NCBI GenBank assembly: GCA_041738295.1
Contig: JBGSQC010000020.1
Coordinates: 1-23,555 of the forward strand
DNA: 23,555 nt
Direction of reading: 5' to 3'
DNA from: Zhengella sp041738295
GTDB taxonomy: Bacteria; Pseudomonadota; Alphaproteobacteria; Rhizobiales; Rhizobiaceae
Positions 1 through 7,435 of this stretch are shown here, piece by piece; the first letter of the stretch is position 1; each line of letters opens with the position of its first letter. Both the position numbers and the translations under genes were made by a program. The notes below the pieces were generated by a model. It was not told where the DNA came from and did not search any database. It saw nothing but the letters and a program-made list of their open reading frames with translations.

Positions 1-554
1 CCCCGGTGCTGGACGCCAGCGATGCTGCGCCGCTTTCCATCCGGCACGGCATTGCCGTGCACAAGCTGTTCCAGATGCTGCCCGGCCTGCCCCCTGAACG
101 GCGCGAAGAGGCCGGACGCCTTTGGTTGGCGCGGGCTGCAGATGACTGGCCGGAAGGCGAGCCCGGGCGAGCCCTTCAATCCGTGCTGGACACACTGGCT
201 GACCCGCAGTTTGCCGCCGCCTTTGCGCCGGGATCACGCGCGGAGGTCAATGTGTCCGGACTCGTAACGGTGCGCGGGCGGCTCCATCAGGTGACCGGCA
301 TCATCGACCGGCTTGCCGTCAGCGAAACGCAAGTGCTTGTGCTGGACTACAAGACCAACCGCCCGGCGCCACGCGATGCATCACAGCTTCCCGAAAGCCA
401 TGTGGTGCAGATGGCGCTTTACCGGGAGGTCCTTCGCCCGCTCTATCCGGGAAAACCCGTGCGCCCTGCGCTGCTCTACACCGAGACCGGGCGTCTGATC
501 GAAGTTGGCGAAGACGTGATGGCAGCCATGCTTGCCCGACTCGGCAAGGCGTGA
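1..554 (+). CDS. addA: AddA double-strand break repair helicase-nuclease, C-terminal end (5' truncated)
   Basis: This is the 3' end of a large gene that begins before the window; the frame is open from base 3 and stops at 554, leaving about 183 residues. It carries the RecB-family nuclease core seen at the C terminus of AddA: a His in 'GIAVHKLF' (near residue 19 counted from base 6), the metal-binding Asp in 'GIIDRL' (101), the catalytic 'DYKT' (Asp114, Lys116) and a following 'QMALYR' motif. With AddB, AddA processes double-strand ends for RecA-dependent repair, the alphaproteobacterial substitute for RecBCD. The ATPase and helicase domains lie outside the window. trxA follows on the same strand after 97 bases, a neighbour I recall as common in rhizobia. 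The GTG at base 6 is internal, not a start. Confidence 0.9.
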   Translation, partial: PVLDASDAAPLSIRHGIAVHKLFQMLPGLPPERREEAGRLWLARAADDWPEGEPGRALQSVLDTLADPQFAAAFAPGSRAEVNVSGLVTVRGRLHQVTGIIDRLAVSETQVLVLDYKTNRPAPRDASQLPESHVVQMALYREVLRPLYPGKPVRPALLYTETGRLIEVGEDVMAAMLARLGKA

Positions 555-611
555 CAAAAGGTTGCCTTGAACAGGCAGGCCGGATCGCCCACATAGGGGT
601 GGATCAAGATT

Positions 612-631
612 TCCTGTCCCTGAGGACAGGA
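612..631 (+). promoter_or_regulatory. Perfect hairpin in the trxA leader
   Basis: An 8-bp perfect inverted repeat (TCCTGTCC and GGACAGGA) encloses a 4-base CTGA loop and sits about 8 bases before the trxA Shine-Dalgarno. No T-tract follows, so it is a poor intrinsic terminator for addA. It could act as an mRNA stability or processing hairpin, or as a DNA operator. The structure is read from sequence; the function is inferred. Confidence 0.45.
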
Positions 632-651
632 TCATTTCAAGGAGAGCCGAG

Positions 652-975
652 ATGGCGACAGTGAAAGTGGACAAGGCGAATTTCCAGGCGGAAGTTTTGG
701 ATGCGACCGGCCCGGTGGTTGTGGATTTCTGGGCCGAATGGTGCGGCCCCTGCAAGATGATTGCGCCGGCGCTGGATGAGATTTCCAACGAGATGGAAGG
801 CAAGGCCAAGATCACCAAGCTCAACATCGACGAGAACCCTGAGCTGGCTGCCCAGTTCGGCGTGCGCTCGATCCCGACGCTGATGATCTTCAAGGGCGGC
901 GAAGTGGCCGACATGAAGGTGGGTGCAGCGCCGAAGACCGCGCTGTCCAACTGGATTTCCGGCTCGCTCGCCTGA
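652..975 (+). CDS. trxA: Thioredoxin
   Basis: A 107-residue protein of standard thioredoxin length with the redox motif WCGPC (Cys31, Cys34) and the conserved cis-proline in 'RSIPTLMIF' (Pro75). It is a cytoplasmic dithiol reductant that keeps protein cysteines reduced and donates electrons to ribonucleotide reductase, methionine sulfoxide reductase and similar enzymes. LMW-phosphatase-type arsenate reductases, such as the ArsC encoded further along this window, also commonly use it. The start is fixed by a strong AAGGAGAG Shine-Dalgarno 5 bases ahead of ATG. A perfect hairpin lies just upstream in the leader, and a rho-independent terminator follows 21 bases after the stop, so trxA ends the addA-side transcript. 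Confidence 0.97.
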   Translation: MATVKVDKANFQAEVLDATGPVVVDFWAEWCGPCKMIAPALDEISNEMEGKAKITKLNIDENPELAAQFGVRSIPTLMIFKGGEVADMKVGAAPKTALSNWISGSLA

Positions 976-996
976 GCAACAGCACATGATTGACTG

Positions 997-1028
997 AAAG
1001 CCCGGTGCAGCGATGCGCCGGGCTTTTT
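997..1028 (+). terminator. Rho-independent terminator after trxA
   Basis: A 9-bp perfect stem (AAAGCCCGG at 997-1005 and CCGGGCTTT at 1018-1026) with a 12-base loop, running into five T residues at 1024-1028. It separates trxA from the convergent comM gene. Confidence 0.85.
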
Positions 1029-1050
1029 GCTGCCCGGCGTTGCTCGCCAC

Positions 1051-2589
1051 TCAGGCGTAGGTCGGTGATGTCATCCGTTCGGCGGCCAACCGGTAGGAGA
1101 TCGCTTCGGCCAGATGGATGCGCCCGACCTGTTCGACTGCATCCAGATCGGCCAACGTGCGCGCCACCTTGAGGATGCGATGATAGGCGCGGGCCGAAAA
1201 ATTCGCCTTCTCCGCCGCATCATGCAGCAGCTGAAGCCCGGCGGGATCTGGCGCTGAAACCACCTCGACTAGGGATGTCGGGCAATGGGCATTGGATGTT
1301 GCCGGGGGCAGACCAAGCGCCTCATAGCGCACCGACTGGATGGAGCGCGCCCGTGCGACACGGGCAGCCACCGTGGCCGAGGTTTCTGCCGGTGCAGGGC
1401 GGATGAGATCGGAGGCTGTGACGGCTGGCACCTCGATGCGCAGGTCAATGCGATCGAGCAGCGGGCCGGAAATGCGCGCCTGATATTCTTGGCGGCATTT
1501 CGGACCTCGGGCGCACTGGTGGCCGGGTTCGCCGGCCATGCCGCATTTGCAGGGGTTCATGGCGGCAATCAGCTGGATGCGGGCGGGATAGGTGACGCGG
1601 TGATTGGCCCGCGCAATGGCACATTCACCGGCCTCCAGCGGCTGACGCAGCGAATCGAGCACGACCGGAGAAAATTCCGGGAACTCATCAAGAAACAGCA
1701 CGCCATTGTGGGCCAGCGACACCTCGCCCGGCCGTGCGCGGATGCCGCCGCCGACCATGGCTGCCATGGAGGCGGAATGATGCGGCGCGCGGAACGGACG
1801 GCGGTCCGACAGCTTGCCTCCGACCAATTCGCCGGCAATTGAGGCAATCATCGAGACATCCAGCAATTCGCGCGGCGTGAGGCGTGGCAGGATGGAAGGC
1901 AGGCGCTGGGCGAGCATCGACTTGCCGGAACCCGGCGGCCCTGCCATCAGAAGGTTGTGCGCCCCGGCGGCAGCCACTTCCAGCGCCCGCTTGGCGGTCT
2001 CCTGGCCCTTGATGTCCGCCAGATCCGGCAGGTTCATCGCCTCCTGGTGGATCATCGGCTCCGGCCGCGACAGCACCTGCGTTCCCCGGAAATGATTGGC
2101 GATGGCGATGAGCGAGCGCGGCGCGAGGATTTCAATGTTTTCGCCGGCCCAGGCTGCTTCTGCGCCGCAGGCATGCGGGCAGATAAGCCCGCGCCCCATC
2201 CCGTTGGCGGCCATGGCAGCAGGAAGCGCTCCGTTGACAGCGGCGATGGTGCCATCAAGCGACAATTCTCCGATCACGACGAAGCCGGACAGGGCATCGG
2301 CCGGCACCGCGCCCAGCGCCGCCATCAGGCCGAGGGCAATCGGCAGGTCGTAATGGCTGCCCTCCTTGGGAAGGTCGGCCGGAGCGAGATTGACGGTGAC
2401 CTTGCGTGCCGGCATCGACAGGCCCGAGGCATGAAGGGCGGCCTGAACGCGTTCACGGCTTTCAGCAACCGCCTTGTCGGGCAAGCCGACAATGTGCATC
2501 CCGACCTTGCCGGGCGCCACCATGACCTGGACATCAACAGGCTTGGCCTCGATCCCCTCAAAGGCGACCGTGTGGACATGCGACACCAT
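1051..2589 (-). CDS. comM: YifB/ComM-family Mg-chelatase-like AAA+ ATPase
   Basis: A 512-residue protein of the usual YifB/ComM length. The N-terminal ChlI-like (Lon protease-fold) domain covers about residues 1-170. A Mg-chelatase AAA+ module follows, with Walker A GPPGSGKS (217-224) and Walker B 'GVLFLDEF' (about 296-303), and then a cysteine-bearing insert (Cys347, Cys349, Cys359, Cys365) and the Mg_chelatase C-terminal domain (about 405-505). Despite the family name it is not a chlorophyll enzyme: ComM of Vibrio cholerae and Acinetobacter is a hexameric helicase that promotes branch migration during natural transformation. Whether that role holds in alphaproteobacteria is uncertain. The start is supported by GGGAG 7 bases before ATG. 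It lies 195 bases downstream of gshB on the same strand and converges with trxA. Confidence 0.93.
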   Translation of the reverse strand: MVSHVHTVAFEGIEAKPVDVQVMVAPGKVGMHIVGLPDKAVAESRERVQAALHASGLSMPARKVTVNLAPADLPKEGSHYDLPIALGLMAALGAVPADALSGFVVIGELSLDGTIAAVNGALPAAMAANGMGRGLICPHACGAEAAWAGENIEILAPRSLIAIANHFRGTQVLSRPEPMIHQEAMNLPDLADIKGQETAKRALEVAAAGAHNLLMAGPPGSGKSMLAQRLPSILPRLTPRELLDVSMIASIAGELVGGKLSDRRPFRAPHHSASMAAMVGGGIRARPGEVSLAHNGVLFLDEFPEFSPVVLDSLRQPLEAGECAIARANHRVTYPARIQLIAAMNPCKCGMAGEPGHQCARGPKCRQEYQARISGPLLDRIDLRIEVPAVTASDLIRPAPAETSATVAARVARARSIQSVRYEALGLPPATSNAHCPTSLVEVVSAPDPAGLQLLHDAAEKANFSARAYHRILKVARTLADLDAVEQVGRIHLAEAISYRLAAERMTSPTYA

Positions 2590-2784
2590 GGGGCAACTCC
2601 CGCATCCAGCCAGTGTCCCACAACCACCGGATCACGCTTTTACTCAGCACAGCCTGTTTGAAGCATGATCCTTGGAATAAATCAAGAACAATACGTGAAC
2701 TCATAACAGCCTTGACGGGAACGCGGTTGCATGGGGTTGCGTGGCCGGAACACCGGCCGGCTCCGGTAGCCCGCAGGTTCACTG

Positions 2785-3732
2785 TCAGGCTGCGGCGACG
2801 CGCTTTTCCACGGCATCCCAGAAGAGCGCGGCAATGTCGGCCCCGCCAAACTTCTTCACTTCGCGCACACCCGTCGGCGAGGTCACGTTGATTTCGGTCA
2901 GGTAGTTTCCGATCACATCAATTCCGACGAGCGTGAAGCCGCGCTCGCGCAGGAAAGGACCGATACGGGCGCAGATTTCCTTCTCGCGCTCCGTCAGCTC
3001 GGAATGCTCGGCACGGCCGCCGACATGCATGTTGGAGCGGCTGTCATGCTCGGCAGGGACGCGGTTGATGGCGCCCACCGGCTCGCCTTCAATAAGGATG
3101 ATGCGCTTGTCGCCCTTGCGCACATCCGGCAGGTATTGCTGCACGATGAACGGCTCGCGGAACATCTGGGCAAACATCTCCAAGAGCGAGGCGAGGTTCC
3201 GGTCATCCTCGCGCATGTGGAAGATGCCGGCACCGCCATTGCCGTAAAGCGGCTTGATGATGATGTCGCCATGCACCTTGCGGAAGGCGGCGACTTCGGC
3301 CGGATCGCGGGTGATCAGCGTTGCCGGCATCAGGTCGGGGAACTCGGTGACGAAGATCTTTTCCGGTGAATTGCGCACCCAGGCCGGATCATTGACCACC
3401 AGCGTCCTGGGGTGAATGCGTTCGAGGATGTGCGTGGTGGTGATGTAGTTCATGTCGAAGGGCGGGTCCTGGCGCAGCAAGACCACATCCATGGTGGAGA
3501 GATCCGTGCGAACCGCTTCGCCCAGCGTGAAATGATTGCCCTTCACATCGCGAACTTCCATCGGCTCGACGCGGGCATAGACCTTGCCGCCAACCTGGCT
3601 CAGCTTGTCCGGCGTATAGTGAAACAGCTGATGGCCGCGCGCCTGGGCTTCCAGGCTCAACGCAAAAGTAGTGTCGCCGGCTATGTTGATGGACGCAACA
3701 TGGTCCATCTGGACCGCAATCTTCAGGACCAT
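2785..3732 (-). CDS. gshB: Glutathione synthetase
   Basis: A 315-residue protein matching the E. coli enzyme length (316). It joins gamma-glutamylcysteine and glycine with ATP in the second step of glutathione synthesis in the cytoplasm. The N-terminal domain opens 'MVLKIAVQMD'; the ATP-grasp region has 'IIKPLYGNGGAGIFH' (about 158-172) and the C-terminal metal and substrate motifs 'GIDVIGNYLTEINV' (about 270-283). An upstream in-frame ATG at 3771 would add 13 residues, but the inner ATG is preferred because AGGAAAG lies 5 bases before it and the family begins there. It is divergent from the response regulator across a 194-base gap that holds an inverted repeat. comM follows on the same strand. 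Confidence 0.95.
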   Translation of the reverse strand: MVLKIAVQMDHVASINIAGDTTFALSLEAQARGHQLFHYTPDKLSQVGGKVYARVEPMEVRDVKGNHFTLGEAVRTDLSTMDVVLLRQDPPFDMNYITTTHILERIHPRTLVVNDPAWVRNSPEKIFVTEFPDLMPATLITRDPAEVAAFRKVHGDIIIKPLYGNGGAGIFHMREDDRNLASLLEMFAQMFREPFIVQQYLPDVRKGDKRIILIEGEPVGAINRVPAEHDSRSNMHVGGRAEHSELTEREKEICARIGPFLRERGFTLVGIDVIGNYLTEINVTSPTGVREVKKFGGADIAALFWDAVEKRVAAA

Positions 3733-3792
3733 GGGATCTTTCCTGCTCTGGCCGAGAAACCGGCACAACAACGCTCAGCGTGATGTAGCTTT

Positions 3793-3821
3793 TCGCCGGG
3801 CAAATGCCAATGACCCGGCGA
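3793..3821. promoter_or_regulatory. Inverted repeat between gshB and the response regulator
   Basis: An 8-bp perfect inverted repeat, TCGCCGGG (3793-3800) and CCCGGCGA (3814-3821), with a 13-base spacer. It is 60 bases upstream of the gshB start and about 105 bases before the response-regulator start. The location between divergent genes suits an operator or a leader hairpin. No run of T follows on either strand, so it is unlikely to be a terminator. The function is inferred. Confidence 0.35.
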
Positions 3822-3926
3822 CGTTTCGTTCAACCATCTGCTCTTGCAAGACAAAGTGGAGAGCCTTAGTCTCAGATTCGGTTTCAGGTCTTCTGTGCGG
3901 GAGATTTTGAGGCCTGTGGGGCAAAT

Positions 3927-4334
3927 ATGACAAATAATCCGAGGCGTCTTGGCCGGAACCATCATGTTCTGGTGGCCGATGACAATGAGATCAACCAGCT
4001 AGTATTCCGGGTCGCGCTCGAAGAGGCCGGATACACGGTCAAGATCGTGAACAATGGCCGCAAGGCCGCCGACACGGCAACGCTGGAAAAGCCGCCGATC
4101 ATCCTGATGGACATCAACATGCCGGTTCTGGACGGCTATGATGCGATGATGGAAATACGGAAATTCGGCCATGTGGCCGGTTACCGGCCCTATATCGTGG
4201 CGGTCACTGCGCAGGCCATGCGGGCCGACCGGCAGAAATGCCTGAATGCAGGCGCTGACGCCTACATGGCCAAGCCCATCAGCCCGGAAGAGCTGGTCGC
4301 ACTGCTTGACGACGTCATCCTGCCCGGCAGCTGA
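3927..4334 (+). CDS. Stand-alone receiver-domain (CheY-like) response regulator
   Basis: A 135-residue protein made of one receiver domain and nothing else. The acidic pocket Asp18/Asp19, the phosphoacceptor Asp62 (in 'LMDINMP'), the switch Thr94 ('VAVTAQ') and Lys116 ('MAKPIS') are all present, so it should be phosphorylatable. There is no DNA-binding or enzymatic output domain. It resembles the receiver domains of hybrid histidine kinases more than DivK or CheY proper, and may act in a phosphorelay or by protein-protein contact. No kinase gene is nearby, so its partner is unknown. The ATG at 3927 has only a weak Shine-Dalgarno (GTGGGG). It is divergent from gshB and converges with the RlpA-like gene after only 15 bases, with no terminator seen between them. 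Confidence 0.88.
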   Translation: MTNNPRRLGRNHHVLVADDNEINQLVFRVALEEAGYTVKIVNNGRKAADTATLEKPPIILMDINMPVLDGYDAMMEIRKFGHVAGYRPYIVAVTAQAMRADRQKCLNAGADAYMAKPISPEELVALLDDVILPGS

Positions 4335-4349
4335 CCGGACGAGCCCCTA

Positions 4350-4709
4350 TCAGATGCGGGCGATGCAGACATTGGTGTGGCCGGCACTGATGAAGCCGAG
4401 CTTGCGAGCGGCACCCTTTGACACATCCACGATGCGACCCTTGATGAAGGGACCGCGATCATTGACGCGCAGCACGACGGATTTGCCGTTGCGCTTGTTG
4501 GTGACCTTGATGCGGCTGCCGAGCGGCAGCGAACGGTGCGCGGCGGTCATGCCCTCAGGCTTCATGCGTTCGCCGGATGCGGTCTTGGAGGTCAGCGCAT
4601 ACCAGGATGCCTTGCCGCACTGGGCGGCAGCCGTGGAGGCATTGGCGGGAACCAAGGCAAGGGCGAGGATGGCGGCGGCAAGAGCCGCACGGATGTTCTT
4701 GATGATCAT
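4350..4709 (-). CDS. Short exported RlpA-like double-psi beta-barrel protein
   Basis: A 119-residue protein with a signal peptide (hydrophobic core about residues 8-22, likely cleavage near Ala24-Ala29) followed by one RlpA-like double-psi beta-barrel domain: 'GKASWYALTSKTASGERM', 'MTAAHRSLPLGS' and 'NDRGPF...RIVDVSKGAA'. Glu47, His58 and Asp84 fall in the region of the catalytic residues of RlpA lytic transglycosylases, which cleave glycan strands lacking peptide stems at the septum. There is no SPOR domain, unlike full-length RlpA, so septal targeting by denuded glycan is not expected. An upstream in-frame ATG (4763) would place 18 polar residues before the signal peptide, so ATG 4709 is preferred, although its Shine-Dalgarno is weak. 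Enzymatic activity is inferred. Confidence 0.85.
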   Translation of the reverse strand: MIIKNIRAALAAAILALALVPANASTAAAQCGKASWYALTSKTASGERMKPEGMTAAHRSLPLGSRIKVTNKRNGKSVVLRVNDRGPFIKGRIVDVSKGAARKLGFISAGHTNVCIARI

Positions 4710-4852
4710 GGGAGTTGTTCTTTTCGTTCCGGTCATGCCGGCAACGGGCCAGCTTCCTGTCATCCCCGTGCGCTAGCGGGCGAAAAAGGAGAAATCAAGG
4801 CAACGCGCCGCAGTTGCATCGCAATGCAGCATCACGTTTTGTGACCAAATGA

Positions 4853-4883
4853 AAACCCCGCCGGAGAGGCTCCGGCGGGGTTT
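4853..4883. terminator. Strong rho-independent terminator after rpsA
   Basis: A 14-bp perfect stem, AAACCCCGCCGGAG (4853-4866) and CTCCGGCGGGGTTT (4870-4883), with a 3-base loop. On the minus strand it is followed by a T-rich stretch (GGGGTTTTCATTT), so it ends the aroA-cmk-rpsA transcript. The plus-strand side ends TTTCCTGTTT and might terminate a little as well. It also insulates rpsA from the RlpA-like gene promoter at about 4710-4850. Confidence 0.9.
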
Positions 4884-4915
4884 CCTGTTTCAGTGCGCCT
4901 GAGGCTGGGAAGCGA

Positions 4916-6619
4916 TTACTCGCTGCCCTGCTTCTTCAGAGCTGCGCCGAGAATGTCACCCAGCGATGCGCCGGAGTCGGTCGAACCGTACTGGGCCACG
5001 GCTTCCTTCTCCTCGGCGATTTCCAGCGCCTTGATGGAGACCGACAGCTTGCGGCTCTTCTTGTCGAAGGCGATGACGCGGGCGTCCACCTTCTGGCCGA
5101 CCGAGAAACGCTCGGGGCGCTGCTCGTCACGGTCACGCGACAGATCGTTGCGCTTGATGAAGGTTTCGATGCCTTCATGATCAACGAGACGGACTTCGAG
5201 GCCGCCATCCTTGATCGCCACGACTTCACAGGTCACCACAGCGTTCTTGCGCAGCTCGCCGGAAGCGGCTGCATCACCAACGCTGTCCTTGGCCAGCTGC
5301 TTGATGCCGAGCGAGATGCGCTCCTTCTCGATGTCCACGTCGAGGACCTGGGCCTGAACGACCATGCCCTTTTCATATTCCTCGATGACCTGCTCGCCCG
5401 GACGGTTCCAGTCGAGGTCGGAGAGATGGACCATGCCGTCCACATCGCCGTCGAGGCCGATGAACAGGCCGAACTCGGTCTTGTTCTTGACTTCGCCTTC
5501 AACCATGGAGCCAACCGGATGGGTGCGGGCAAAGCCCTCCCACGGATTTTCCAGGGTCTGCTTGAGGCCGAGCGAGATGCGGCGCTTGGCCGGATCAACC
5601 TCGAGGATGACGACATCGACTTCCTGCGTGGTCGACAGGATCTTGCCGGGATGCACGTTCTTCTTGGTCCAGGACATTTCGGAAACGTGGATCAGGCCTT
5701 CGATGCCCGGCTCCAGTTCCACGAACGCGCCGTAGTCGGTGATGTTGGTAACCGTACCGGTGACCTTCTTGCCGAGCGGGTAGCGCGCGCCAATGCCATC
5801 CCACGGATCGGACTCGAGCTGCTTCATGCCGAGAGAGATACGATGGGTTTCCTGGTTGATGCGGATGATCTGCACCTTGACCGACTGACCGATGTTGAGG
5901 ATTTCGGTCGGATGGTTGACACGGCGCCATGCCATGTCGGTGACGTGCAGCAGGCCGTCAATGCCGCCGAGATCAACGAACGCACCGTAATCGGTGATGT
6001 TCTTGACCACGCCGTCGACAACCTGACCCTCTTCGAGGTTCTGCACGATTTCCGAACGCTGCTCTGCACGGCTCTCTTCGAGCACGGTGCGGCGCGACAC
6101 GACGATGTTGCCGCGGCGCTTGTCCATCTTGAGGATTTCGAAGGGCTGCGGGTTGTGCATCAGCGGGGAAACGTCGCGGATCGGACGGATGTCGACCTGG
6201 CTGCGCGGCAGAAAGGCCACGGCGCCGTCGAGATCGACCGTGAAGCCGCCCTTGACCTGGTTGAAGATGACGCCTTCGACCTTTTCGCCGGCGTTGAACT
6301 TCTCTTCGAGCTTGACCCAGCTTTCCTCGCGGCGAGCCTTCTCGCGCGACAGCATGGCCTCGCCCAGCGCATTTTCCACGCGCTCGACATAGACCTCGAC
6401 CGTATCACCGACCTTGAGGGTGCCGTCCTTGGCCTTGGCGCCGAATTCCTTCAGCGCAATGCGGCCTTCAACCTTCAGGCCAACATCGATGATGGCCATG
6501 TCTTTTTCGATCGCGGTGACGATACCCTTGACGACCGAGCCTTCGGCCAGCGGGGTTTCCTGCAGGGCTGCATCGAGCAATGCTTCGAAATCGTCACGCG
6601 ACGGGTTCATATTTGACAT
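4916..6619 (-). CDS. rpsA: 30S ribosomal protein S1
   Basis: A 567-residue protein with six S1 (OB-fold) RNA-binding repeats at about residues 27-93, 112-177, 198-266, 283-353, 370-440 and 457-531. Repeats 3 and 4 show the typical 'NITDYGAFVDL' and 'GIEGLIHVSEMSW' patterns; the first two and the last are more diverged, as is usual, since they serve ribosome docking. S1 binds mRNA leaders and feeds them to the 30S subunit. The start at 6619 is supported by AGGAG 5 bases ahead; the ATG three codons later is too far from it. The gene ends the aroA-cmk block and has its own terminator. A 176-base leader after cmk holds two hairpins that may allow separate or autogenous control. Confidence 0.97.
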   Translation of the reverse strand: MSNMNPSRDDFEALLDAALQETPLAEGSVVKGIVTAIEKDMAIIDVGLKVEGRIALKEFGAKAKDGTLKVGDTVEVYVERVENALGEAMLSREKARREESWVKLEEKFNAGEKVEGVIFNQVKGGFTVDLDGAVAFLPRSQVDIRPIRDVSPLMHNPQPFEILKMDKRRGNIVVSRRTVLEESRAEQRSEIVQNLEEGQVVDGVVKNITDYGAFVDLGGIDGLLHVTDMAWRRVNHPTEILNIGQSVKVQIIRINQETHRISLGMKQLESDPWDGIGARYPLGKKVTGTVTNITDYGAFVELEPGIEGLIHVSEMSWTKKNVHPGKILSTTQEVDVVILEVDPAKRRISLGLKQTLENPWEGFARTHPVGSMVEGEVKNKTEFGLFIGLDGDVDGMVHLSDLDWNRPGEQVIEEYEKGMVVQAQVLDVDIEKERISLGIKQLAKDSVGDAAASGELRKNAVVTCEVVAIKDGGLEVRLVDHEGIETFIKRNDLSRDRDEQRPERFSVGQKVDARVIAFDKKSRKLSVSIKALEIAEEKEAVAQYGSTDSGASLGDILGAALKKQGSE

Positions 6620-6634
6620 ATTTTCTCCTGGAAT

Positions 6635-6655
6635 GCCCGCATCGCTTTCGCGGGC
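6635..6655 (-). promoter_or_regulatory. Hairpin immediately upstream of the rpsA Shine-Dalgarno
   Basis: A 6-bp GC-rich stem (GCCCGC and GCGGGC) with a 9-base loop ends about 5 bases before the AGGAG of rpsA. No T-tract follows. A leader hairpin this close to the ribosome site could tune S1 synthesis; E. coli rpsA is known to be autoregulated through structured leader hairpins. The role here is inferred. Confidence 0.35.
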
Positions 6656-6726
6656 AGCTTGCGCCGGGGGGTTGGCGTTACAGTTGACCTGCCGACGTCA
6701 TTCCGGCCCCCTTCGGGAGACCTCAT

Positions 6727-6753
6727 GGCAAGACGCGAAAGGCGCTTCTTGCC
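6727..6753 (-). promoter_or_regulatory. Long hairpin in the cmk-rpsA spacer
   Basis: The arms GGCAAGA (6727-6733) and TCTTGCC (6747-6753) pair perfectly; after one C/T mismatch, GCG and CGC extend the stem around a 5-base loop. It lies 43 bases past the cmk stop and lacks a downstream T-run on the minus strand, so it is not a standard terminator. It may be a processing site or mRNA-stabilising structure between cmk and rpsA. Confidence 0.35.
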
Positions 6754-6795
6754 GGACCGGCGCACGGAGAATGCGGACAGGTGGTTTGTGCCCCG

Positions 6796-7431
6796 TCAGG
6801 TTTTCCGCCCATCATCTATGATGGCGCAAGCCTGAAGGAACGCGGTCTCTATATCCATATCGGAGGTATCAAGCAAGTGCGCGTCTTCAGCGGGCCGAAG
6901 CGGCGAATCAGCCCGGCCCATGTCGCGCTCGTCACGCTTCCTCACATCGGCCAGGATTTGCGCTTCATCGGCTGTTCCGCCCCTCGACAGGATCTCGCGA
7001 TAGCGGCGGTTGGCCCGCACTTCGGCTGACGCCGTGACATAGAGTTTCACCGTGGCATCGGGACAAACGACCGTGCCGATATCACGCCCGTCAAGCACCG
7101 CGCCCAAGGGCTGGCGGGCAAAGGCGCGCTGCTTGTCAACGAGGATGCGCCGGACCTCAGGGATCACCGCCACCTTGGAAGCGGCCTCGCCGATTTCGTG
7201 GGCCGACAGGACGGAGGCATCCAGGGCGGAAAGACCGACCTTGCCAGCCATGGCAACGGCCGACGCCTCGTCGCCGAGATCAAGGCCGGCATCCAGCATC
7301 GCCTTTCCAAGCGCACGGTAAGTCAAGCCGGTGTCGAGATGCGGCAGGCGGTAGCGGTCTGCCAGACGCCGGGACAGCGTGCCCTTGCCGGATGCTGCAG
7401 GACCGTCAATGGCGATCACGAGAGGCTGCAT
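6796..7431 (-). CDS. cmk: Cytidylate kinase (CMP/dCMP kinase)
   Basis: A 211-residue nucleoside monophosphate kinase. The P-loop GPAASGKGT spans residues 10-18, the CMP-binding segment reads 'LDTGLTYRA' (32-40), and 'LDGRDIGTVV' (113-122) and the LID-region 'RANRRYREI' (139-147) follow. It phosphorylates CMP and dCMP with ATP in pyrimidine salvage and recycling. It starts 4 bases after the SDR stop codon, with only a GCGGAG-like site inside the end of the SDR gene, so translation is probably coupled. In related bacteria cmk directly follows aroA and precedes rpsA; here two extra genes separate aroA from cmk. Confidence 0.95.
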   Translation of the reverse strand: MQPLVIAIDGPAASGKGTLSRRLADRYRLPHLDTGLTYRALGKAMLDAGLDLGDEASAVAMAGKVGLSALDASVLSAHEIGEAASKVAVIPEVRRILVDKQRAFARQPLGAVLDGRDIGTVVCPDATVKLYVTASAEVRANRRYREILSRGGTADEAQILADVRKRDERDMGRADSPLRPAEDAHLLDTSDMDIETAFLQACAIIDDGRKT

Positions 7432-7435
7432 CAGA

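Noticed and set aside
555..611. Possible trxA promoter near TTGAAC at 577
   Set aside because: No -10 box at a suitable distance could be found.
4816..4829. Short palindrome TGCAT-CGCA-ATGCA upstream of the RlpA-like gene
   Set aside because: Five-base arms are expected by chance in a region of this size, and nothing else supports an operator.
5177..6616. 479-residue plus-strand open frame
   Set aside because: It lies entirely antisense to rpsA; GC-rich third positions keep the opposite strand open. No family features.
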